From NCBI GenBank assembly GCA_028565635.1, contig JAOXYB010052624.1, positions 1 to 11,502 of the forward strand: a DNA stretch of 11,502 nucleotides, given 5' to 3'. This document shows positions 6,801 to 11,502 of the stretch, piece by piece. Source of the stretch: Phoronis ovalis. Lineage: Eukaryota; Phoronida; Phoronidae. Made by a program: the position numbers and the translations under genes. How positions within the stretch are numbered: the stretch's first letter is position 1; the number at the start of each line of letters is the position of its first letter. The notes beneath the pieces were generated by a model. The model had not been told where the DNA came from. It saw nothing but the letters and a program-made list of their open reading frames with translations, and searched no databases.

Positions 6801-9343
6801 TAAATTGACTTAATTATGATAAGAGAAATATATTGAGGCATAAACGCATAAGATTGTATTTGATGGCTTGAATCTGAACTAAATGTGTTATATACTATAT
6901 TACTAAATGCAAGCAAAGATATGGTCTCACTCAATGTTCTCACTAAAATAACCTTAACTAGCTTGTATCTTTATTATTAAAGTGAAGCTTCTATTAACTA
7001 CATGTAGAAGTTGCGTATTAGTCTGTTCAACAATGTACCAGTTGAAAATTCCGTATTTTACCAAGAGATTAATGGAACATTAGTGCAAATTAAATTTCTT
7101 GAGGGAATGCGTATTATTTTATTCAATATAAACGTCCTGCTTACCTCACAAATTTTGTCCAAAGATGCCACAAAATAATCATCGCAGACAATAGCGAGCG
7201 CCACAAACATATACATTGTAAATAATAGATGAAGCAGAAGAGCACCCTGTCTTCTTTGATCATTGGTGAATATATCCGGAGGGAATTGTAAATATGCTGA
7301 AATGAGTACATCGGTAAGAAAATAAATATTGCATAAATATAACAAGACAGTACATGTATACGCGTAAGCTAAACAGAACAGTATCAGTGAGGCATATGAA
7401 CAATATGTTAAACACTGCCGATCCAACGAGTGAACCGACTCCAACGTCACCTTGAGCAATGAACACCCCTAGAATGAATTACATGTAGAAGATTGAAGAC
7501 ATTTTTTTCATGAAAAGAAACATATTACACGATTAAATATATGCAATTATCTACAGAATGAAGGACAGTAACAAGAATTCTTAATTCGTATTGATTAATT
7601 AATATTTTGTATTTAAACTTTAATCGAGTCCATTCGTCTTTCTGTTATACTTACACGGGGATAGCAAAACGTAAGGTTTTTGTTGTTACGGTATTAATGT
7701 GCCTAATACAACATTACGCAAAAATCAGCACACTGGATTCATTATCAGTCTTTCAAGACATAATAAGATATATCTAAATATGTTACGTGAGCACAGATCG
7801 TCCCTCCTTCCAATTATCTGTACGGCCCGTCACGCATGGAGACGTACCTGGTGGGGTGCAAATTTCCGTAGGTTCCAGTGTTACATTTGTTTCGTTTATT
7901 TCAAGTCTTTGTTCGGGAGGAACGCTGTTGGTCATATTGGTGCTATTTTTCACATTAGACACGGTTGGTGGTAAGATCACGTTTGTTGAGGTAGTTTGGG
8001 GGTATGACGTTGAAGTCTCTACCGATACTTCTAATAACCTTCGTTGTATGATATGACGAGAATCAATGTCAAGGACAGTGGACGATAGAACACCTGAAAG
8101 AAAGCAAAGGAGTTTGGTGATAGGGAATTGAAGTAAATGATTTTGCAATATTAAATGTTTAGTTACTCGTTTGTACTCGTGCATATACAAAGGACTATGT
8201 TGACAACAAATCCGACAAACCAGGAGCAAAGATAGATTAGAGCGCGATTAAAATGCATTTGAATATGCATCTAATTACATCTGATAATAAATCCGTTTTT
8301 TTTAGAATGTTTGGACGCACTATAGAGAACCTGATAGTTCACTGATTTCGCAAGCCATACTTTATTATTAGGATATAGTATTACGCGTACTTAACATTTG
8401 GTAAAATATTTGTCAGACCAATTAAATTTTTCGAAATCGGTTAAGACCTAGAAAGATATAGTGGCCGTATTTCCGTCTTCTAATCATTTATATTTAAAAA
8501 CAAAGACATAAAATTCTTCTAAATTTCATAAAATATGTATCTTATTTAAAATTACATAAGTTCACATGCAGCAGTATTCTTTAATATTAAATCCTGTCAA
8601 CACTATATTGTTACATTATTATTATGTCCTTAGTCCCAAACACATTGAAATAAACAAGATATGTGATAGAAGATGAAGAAAATTGCTCATTATTTTATGC
8701 ACAAACTCTCTTTAAGATTGGCTTTAAGATAATTTAGCTAGTAAATAGAGTCTACATGTTAAAATCAATTTTGCAATGTAAGTATATAGGTTTTATTTCT
8801 CTTATATTCAGTGAAGTAGCTTTTTCCTTGAATATTAAAATACATGCAATATTGTTCACTCAAGCATTAATTACATAACGCGGTCTTTTCATATAGTAAA
8901 TGTTCCTTAAAAAATATTACCACATGCACAGACTGTATGAATGATTGTTTTGATCTTATTTAAGATTTCAATTTAATAAAAAAATGTGTTAAGAACACTG
9001 TGTCTTGCTGAAAAACAAAACAAACGAGAAATGATCCGAAAAAAATCAGTTTCGAGAAAGTTACTAGCGATACATAAGGTCGTGCTGCATAATCTATTGC
9101 TCTCGTTTACTCAACATTTACGCCACTTGAAGGGTCATATATACAAACTGACAAACAGGATCGATCTCATGCTTGGAGAGATAAAGAAGGATACAATACC
9201 CTGCTAAAATACTTACCCGAGTCGTCAACTTCTGGCCACAGGGCACGATATCCTACCATACCAATAAAAATAACCGTACACACTAATATTTGCCATCCCA
9301 AATATTTCTTCCTCGATCGCCGCCTTCCTAGCAATGCCGCCAT
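651..9343 (-). CDS. SLC24A: K+-dependent Na+/Ca2+ exchanger (NCKX), SLC24 family, 3'-truncated by window edge
   Basis: Eleven minus-strand exons join without a frame break: 9343-9217, 8093-7848, 7296-7145, 6761-6677, 6441-6263, 5848-5769, 5029-4905, 3693-3563, 2591-2497, 2026-1956 and 820-651, giving 487 codons. The family exports one Ca2+ with one K+ in exchange for four Na+ across the plasma membrane or related membranes. Order along the protein: signal or anchor helix (about 18-37), ectodomain with four N-glycosylation sequons (92, 95, 109, 112), first helix (142-167), alpha-1 repeat (about 181-228) with AGSSAPELF and [16 protein letters not shown], further helices to 289, cytoplasmic loop (290-431), second membrane bundle from 432. 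Glu197 in the GSSAPEL motif corresponds to the alpha-1 Glu known to be essential in human NCKX2. The loop entry, the exon 11 residues IPDCRKTRW and the FSYVMVWM ending resemble SLC24A3/4 more than SLC24A1/2; this subgroup call is from memory. The alpha-2 repeat is outside the window. Confidence 0.95.
1001..1046 (+). repeat. Left inverted repeat of intron-10 element
   Basis: 46-bp arm starting CCCGGGGAGTCA and ending CCACATGCGCGAAC. Pairs with 1393-1437. Confidence 0.7.
1393..1437 (-). repeat. Right inverted repeat of intron-10 element
   Basis: 45-bp arm, read on the minus strand as CCCGGGGGGTCA to CCACATGCGCGAAC. One gap and eight mismatches against the left arm. Confidence 0.7.
1956..2026 (-). 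CDS. SLC24A: NCKX coding exon 10: short acidic end of cytoplasmic loop
   Basis: Acceptor GTTCCAG before 2026 and donor ATGT|GTAAGT after 1956. It codes for residues 407-430 plus one base. [15 protein letters not shown] is acidic and is followed by PFYKLPAM just before the second membrane bundle, where NCKX proteins typically carry an acidic stretch. Both splice sites are good and both phases fit. Confidence 0.85.
2027..2496. other. Intron 9
   Basis: 470 bp, GTGAGC to TTCCAG. Nothing recognisable beyond a short perfect palindrome (TGCATGTTACATGCA, 2350-2364). Confidence 0.85.
2497..2591 (-). CDS. SLC24A: NCKX coding exon 9: cytoplasmic loop with LPPY motif
   Basis: Acceptor AAACATAG before 2591 and donor AGAG|GTGAGC after 2497. 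It codes for residues 376-406 plus two bases: a charged segment ([10 protein letters not shown]), then [21 protein letters not shown] at 390-393 matches the LPxY variant of a PY motif. The phase 2 exit is completed by the A of exon 10. Exon 8 describes the alternative five-base shift of the start. Confidence 0.8.
2592..3562. other. Intron 8
   Basis: 971 bp. A CAGGTGCCACCTG palindrome lies at 2890-2902. A minus-strand frame open from about 3435 to its stop at 3248 sits behind a plausible acceptor (see findings), but it has no recognisable homology. I see no other feature. Confidence 0.75.
3563..3693 (-). CDS. SLC24A: NCKX coding exon 8: cytoplasmic loop with PPPY motif
   Basis: Acceptor TTCGTTAG before 3693. 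It codes for residues 332-375: an acidic stretch (HDEDD), a PPPY motif at 341-344, two TP sites (350, 353), and a His-rich patch (HHHDQH). There is no sequence match to a domain I know; the call rests on phase, splice signals and the acidic loop composition. The donor is ambiguous: CAT|GTACGG after 3563 pairs in frame with the first AG of exon 9, while TACG|GTAGGC after 3558 pairs in frame with an AG five bases further into exon 9. The two give proteins of equal length that differ by one residue (HER versus HVR). Confidence 0.8.
3694..4904. other. Intron 7
   Basis: 1211 bp, strongly AT-rich. Contains a TA-rich low-complexity tract at 4452-4482. I see no gene or structured element. Confidence 0.85.
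4452..4482. repeat. TA-rich microsatellite-like tract
   Basis: Alternating TATATC/TATATA units (tctatatctatataaatc and onward). Low complexity only. Confidence 0.7.
4905..5029 (-). CDS. SLC24A: NCKX coding exon 7: start of large cytoplasmic loop
   Basis: Acceptor GTTTAAG before 5029 and donor TATG|GTGAGT after 4905. It codes for residues 290-331 plus one base. [13 protein letters not shown] follows the family pattern MKxN...(V/L)Q at the membrane exit. The rest is polar and Gly/Tyr-rich (KYYGGAY). The reading frame runs open further upstream into the intron, but nothing there resembles the family. Confidence 0.9.
5521..5556. repeat. Inverted repeat (hairpin 1 of 3)
   Basis: Arms GATATAAAA and TTTTATATC pair perfectly across an A-rich 18-bp loop. 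Confidence 0.6.
5574..5598. repeat. Inverted repeat (hairpin 2 of 3)
   Basis: Arms ATTTGATGTAAT and ATTACGTCAAAT pair at 11 of 12 positions with a 1-nt centre. The mismatch is a G-U or A-C, depending on strand. Confidence 0.7.
5611..5630. repeat. Perfect 20-bp palindrome (hairpin 3 of 3)
   Basis: TTTTAACTCTAGAGTTAAAA equals its own reverse complement. Just outside, GAATGTTCG (about 5562) and CGTAACATTC (5631-5640) are also inverted near-copies. Hairpins 2 and 3 therefore sit inside a possible short element of about 80 bp. Confidence 0.75.
5769..5848 (-). CDS. SLC24A: NCKX coding exon 6: last helix of first membrane bundle
   Basis: Acceptor TTCACAG before 5848 and donor GTAAGTAT after 5769. 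It codes for residues 264-289 plus two bases. [12 protein letters not shown] corresponds to the short luminal turn before the helix [14 protein letters not shown], and the MK that closes the bundle is split across the intron. Entry is phase 0 and exit phase 2, matching exons 5 and 7. Confidence 0.93.
5849..6262. other. Intron 5
   Basis: 414 bp, GTAAGC to TTCACAG. A minus-strand open frame covers much of it but shows no likeness to the exchanger or anything else I know. Confidence 0.85.
6263..6441 (-). CDS. SLC24A: NCKX coding exon 5: second half of alpha-1 repeat and following helix
   Basis: Acceptor TTCTAG before 6441 and donor GGG|GTAAGC after 6263. It codes for residues 204-263. [20 protein letters not shown] and [10 protein letters not shown] complete alpha-1, then NWWPMARDS leads to the helix [11 protein letters not shown]. 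The first 73 bp of this exon and most of the intron before it are duplicated at 7396-7686 inside intron 2. Confidence 0.96.
6369..6649. repeat. Original copy of a duplicated segment (intron 4 / exon 5 boundary)
   Basis: 281 bp comprising the first 73 bp of exon 5, its acceptor, and most of intron 4 including the GTAAGTAT site at 6616. A near-identical direct copy lies at 7396-7686, offset by about 1.03 kb. This copy is taken as original because it is flanked by the rest of exon 5 and by exon 4. Confidence 0.92.
6677..6761 (-). CDS. SLC24A: NCKX coding exon 4: first half of alpha-1 repeat
   Basis: Acceptor TTTGCAG before 6761. It codes for residues 176-203 plus one base: [20 protein letters not shown] and then LFTSVI, the ion-binding helix of alpha-1 with catalytic Glu197. 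The conservation-supported donor is ATAG|GTAACA at 6676, which has a weak +5 position. A stronger GTAAGTAT donor lies exactly 60 nt downstream at 6616 (see findings). Family alignment requires the first donor for a functional exchanger, because TSVIG must be followed directly by VFIAQGDVG. Confidence 0.94.
6762..7144. other. Intron 3
   Basis: 383 bp, GTAAGC to TTTGCAG. No feature seen. Confidence 0.85.
7145..7296 (-). CDS. SLC24A: NCKX coding exon 3: FPPDIF motif and first core helix
   Basis: Acceptor TTTCAG at 7297 and donor GAG|GTAAGC after 7145. It codes for residues 125-175. [19 protein letters not shown] is the near-invariant NCKX entry to the first membrane bundle, followed by the helix [16 protein letters not shown] and the linker SLDKICE. 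Phase 1 entry fits exon 2 exactly, and the exit is phase 0. Confidence 0.95.
7396..7468 (-). pseudogene. Truncated duplicate of exon 5 (pseudo-exon)
   Basis: The acceptor TTCTAG (AG at 7470-7469) and 73 coding bases are kept: [20 protein letters not shown] and then NIL. Compared with exon 5 there are only two substitutions, both changing residues conservatively (Thr to Ser, Ile to Leu). At 7395 the similarity stops and the frame runs on for about 45 unrelated residues to a stop near 7260. No good donor is visible there. Entry phase 1 would be compatible with splicing from exon 2, which would give a truncated protein. Confidence 0.85.
7396..7686. repeat. Out-of-order duplicate of intron 4 / exon 5 segment, inside intron 2
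   Basis: 291 bp, roughly 95% identical by eye to 6369-6649. Differences are a handful of substitutions and a few indels, including about 11 extra bases (TTGATTAATTA type) near 7590. It lies upstream, in gene order, of exons 3 and 4, so it is not a simple alternative to exon 5. Confidence 0.92.
7848..8093 (-). CDS. SLC24A: NCKX coding exon 2: N-glycosylated ectodomain
   Basis: Acceptor CTTTCAG precedes 8093 and donor CAG|GTACGT follows 7848. The exon is symmetrical (phase 1 in, phase 1 out; 246 bp), so it can be skipped without a frameshift. It codes for residues 43-124, a Ser/Thr/Pro/Asn-rich stretch with sequons NST, NMT, NET and NVT, ending in EICTPP just before the conserved FPPDIF segment. 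Sequence conservation is low in this region across NCKX proteins. The call rests on position, phase fit and composition. Confidence 0.87.
8094..9216. other. Intron 1
   Basis: 1123 bp, GTAAGT to TTTCAG. AT-rich; a plus-strand frame at 8986-9207 is Lys-rich and without recognisable likeness. I see no repeat or RNA gene. Confidence 0.85.
9217..9343 (-). CDS. SLC24A: NCKX coding exon 1: start codon and signal/anchor segment
   Basis: Encodes residues 1-42 plus one base (phase 1). The ATG at 9343-9341 sits in CCCCATGG, a good Kozak context. Basic residues (GRRRSRKK) are followed by a hydrophobic stretch ([14 protein letters not shown]), as expected for the cleaved signal or signal anchor of NCKX proteins. 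The exon ends GACTCGG with donor GTAAGT at 9216. An AG at 9350-9349 behind a T-rich tract suggests that the exon itself begins at 9348 and that a non-coding leader exon lies upstream. The frame also stays open upstream to an ATG near 9490, which would add about 49 residues if transcription began there. I prefer 9343 because of its context and the classic signal architecture. Confidence 0.85.
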
Positions 9344-9919
9344 GGGGACTAAAATAAAAAAAACTGTATTATCAGTGTTATAAAATATAATACAAAATAA
9401 CTGATTCGAAATTAATTTACAACTATAGAGTATCTTCTTGGCCAATGAGCAGTGGGGGTGGGAACTATCTTCATCAGGCCGTGTATGCATGTTTGTTGTA
9501 CAAGATATGGGAAACTATTCACACTTGTTGGAATGACATTTAATAAACGAGATATAGAGGGCGCGTTCATAACAACACCATGTTACTATAATCCCCGCCA
9601 TAGACTGAAATAACCGCAAAACGCGTACGTATCTATGCACTTAAGGCTGACTATTAAATATTTAAAGTGTCTGTAGAAAATTAATTTGGTTTTGAAAGAT
9701 ATGTGAAAGGATTCATCTATTAAATATGAATAACTGCTTACACGAAACTACTTTTAACTAAGCAATATACAATCACAATATTGATAAACTTAATTTAGTT
9801 CAGTCGGAGTACGGACGGTGTACGGACGAGTTGTCAGCAAATGATTAATGCTGGTGATTAGACAGTAATGCATGGCTGATGTTAGCCCGAGGGTGTGCGG
9901 CCAAGGTTAAAAAAACCTG

Positions 9920-10226
9920 ACCCTGTGGTAAATAAAGGTCGTAAATGAAAAAACATGAAAAATATACCCTGTTGTAAATAACTCTCCCGAAACAGATTCG
10001 CTATGTAAAATGCACTTGTAAATTATGTATCCTGTGGTAAATAAATGTGGGAAAATTTACGAACCTTAATTTTTCATACCTGTCGTAAATGTGTTTTGAA
10101 AGAAAGAAAGAAATACACCCTGTGGTAAACGAATATTTATTGAAAATATACGCTGTAAATATCCACCAAGAAAAGTATACCCTGTGGTAAATAAGCCTCT
10201 GAGAAGCATGAAAAACGTACCCTGTG
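9920..10226 (+). repeat. Degenerate array of ACCCTGTGGTAAATAA motif
   Basis: Eight recognisable copies start near 9920, 9966, 10029, 10078, 10117, 10149, 10179 and 10219. All share a core CCTGTgGTAAAt; the best two (9920, 10179) are identical over 16 bp. Spacing is irregular at 30-63 bp, and several copies are preceded by catgaaaaa or gaaaata. It looks like a decayed minisatellite or the repeat core of a mobile element. Confidence 0.75.
10098..10113 (+). repeat. GAAA microsatellite
   Basis: Four GAAA units between two copies of the ACCCTGTGGTAAATAA motif. Confidence 0.8.
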
Positions 10227-11502
10227 AAAAAAGGGGCCTATTGGGTTGCACATATATATAGTGACTTTGAACGACAGTACCCCTCCGGGATGTTAGCCAA
10301 GGGGCAAAAGTAGCTATTGTAATTATAAACATAAATAGTTATTATAAAGTATGCACCATAAACGTCGGACCTGAGCAAGGCACTATTAGCTTTTTATCAG
10401 ATAAAACATGCTAAATATAGCGACAATTAAGAGACACTGTGCATTCATGATAATAAATGACCTAGTACTCAGTTGGCATGCATGAGACACGCTTACTTAT
10501 ACTGTGACACATTCATAATTTTGGGGTCACCGTGCACCCTTCCTACACTAAACCGTCCAATCGCAGCCAAAATAACAAATACAGTAGTTTTTGCAGTTAC
10601 TGTGTGTACAAGCTGGCATGTTTTAAAATGTATTATGTGGCAGCAGAACCCTATTGCTGACATATAGTATACTCAAGTTCTTGTCAATCAATACCCTTTT
10701 ATAGAACAAGTAAATTACTATCTTTGATAGCAGCGTGGCTGCAAAATTAAAAGACAAATACATGCTTTGTGTACTGCTAATTATTTATATAATTATAACA
10801 TTTCATGAATGACGTCGATGGTGCATCTGTGTAAACCCCACATGAATCCAACAAACTTTTACTTTGACTCCCTAAAAACAAGGGATCGTTTTTTCTGTAT
10901 TCCCAGTGGCTTATTGACTCGTGAACATATTTTGAAAGCATCATGAGCAAAACACTTGGAGCGCAACGACCACGTCTGAATAACTTGTATACAAGAAATA
11001 TGACTTTTCTTTACCAGTTCATTCGTATCATTGATATAGCGTTAAATGTATTGATGTCGTTACGATCAAGCACGTGGAAGTTCTTTTTATAATTCTCCCG
11101 TTGAATTGTATTCTTAAATGGAGTGCGATACAGAAGTGCGGGATAAAAGGTGACAGCTGCTAAGGTATATAGGAATTAAACTTGGGGTTACTTGTTTATT
11201 CAATAAGCGATAATTTATAAAGAAATTACCCGTCTACCTGCATCATAAAATGCATCAGTTACATTTAATTACCTCTCCTGTTATCAATCCTACATACACT
11301 GTCTGTGGTTCGATACCGGTATTTGTATTAGGTATGAATCAAACTACAGTCACCTGCTTAATCATGGTATTTAACACCAAACGAACTAATTACATTAAAA
11401 TAATACATTGATTTTCTTATAATTATTAAAGAGCCTGTCTGTTTTGAGATTGTCTGTGGAACGTGTGAAGCTTGCTTCGAAGGAAATTGGAACATGTAAT
11501 AA

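Larger units (their letters stand above)
7297..7847. other. Intron 2
   Basis: 551 bp, GTACGT to TTTCAG. More than half of it is the duplicated exon 5 / intron 4 segment at 7396-7686. Confidence 0.9.
9349..11502. other. Upstream / 5'-leader region of the NCKX gene
   Basis: About 2.15 kb with no recognisable coding exon on either strand. The AG at 9350-9349 implies that at least part of it is the intron behind a non-coding leader exon. Candidate donors on the minus strand exist (for example GTAAGC near 9736, GTAATT near 11272), but nothing lets me choose between them. Contains the CCCTGTGGTAAATAA array and a GAAA tract. The promoter was not located. Confidence 0.6.

Noticed and set aside
7058-7459. 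133-codon minus-strand frame including exon 3
   Set aside because: It merges duplicated and intronic sequence with exon 3 in one frame. Splice sites and the family alignment define exon 3 as 7145-7296.
7699-8056. Plus-strand frames of 89-91 codons opposite exon 2
   Set aside because: Antisense shadows of the Ser/Thr-rich exon 2.
9920-10226. CRISPR-like repeat-spacer array
   Set aside because: Repeats are short, diverged and irregularly spaced, and the context is animal DNA.
10249-10262. TATATATA as a TATA box for the NCKX gene
   Set aside because: AT-rich DNA gives such strings often, and neither a transcription start nor a leader exon can be tied to it.
10066-10332. 88-codon minus-strand frame
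   Set aside because: It lies over the degenerate motif array and has no likeness to a known protein.
11307-11317. GGTTCGATACC, an exact tRNA B-box match
   Set aside because: No T stem can form around it, and I see no A box or acceptor stem upstream. Possibly chance or a SINE relic.

Overview
The window looks like animal nuclear DNA. It is AT-rich, carries small exons with GT-AG introns, and has an intron-containing tRNA-Tyr gene of metazoan form. An aquatic invertebrate, perhaps a mollusc, is my best guess. That rests on general texture (AT-rich introns, CAGA-rich repeat, short inverted-repeat elements) and is not proven.

One protein-coding gene dominates and lies on the minus strand. Eleven coding exons between 9343 (start ATG) and 651 join in one uninterrupted frame of 487 codons, with matching phase at every junction. 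The product is the N-terminal two thirds of a K+-dependent Na+/Ca2+ exchanger (NCKX, SLC24 family, closest to the SLC24A3/4 type). Exon 1 gives a signal or signal-anchor segment and exon 2 a glycosylated ectodomain. Exons 3-6 give the first membrane bundle with the alpha-1 repeat, exons 7-10 the cytoplasmic loop, and exon 11 the start of the second membrane bundle. The alpha-2 repeat and C-terminus are absent and should lie beyond the left edge. An AG at 9350-9349 just upstream of the start codon suggests a 5' leader exon further right, which I could not locate.

Layout, left to right. 1-650 is intron 11, holding a CAGA-rich repeat and a plus-strand tRNA-Tyr(GTA) gene. Exon 11 is at 651-820. 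Intron 10 (821-1955) holds a probable 437-bp inverted-repeat element. Exons 10 to 1 follow, separated by AT-rich introns. Intron 6 has a cluster of three hairpins. Intron 2 has a near-identical, out-of-order copy of part of intron 4 plus the first 73 bp of exon 5. 9349-11502 is the upstream or 5'-leader region, with no recognisable gene but a degenerate array of a CCCTGTGGTAAATAA motif.

The observations most worth following up are: the out-of-order exon-5 duplication; a strong alternative donor that extends exon 4 by exactly 60 in-frame nucleotides inside the alpha-1 repeat; paired PY motifs in the cytoplasmic loop; an in-frame skippable exon 8-10 cassette; and the two unclassified repeat structures. 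I see no prokaryotic, viral or CRISPR system.
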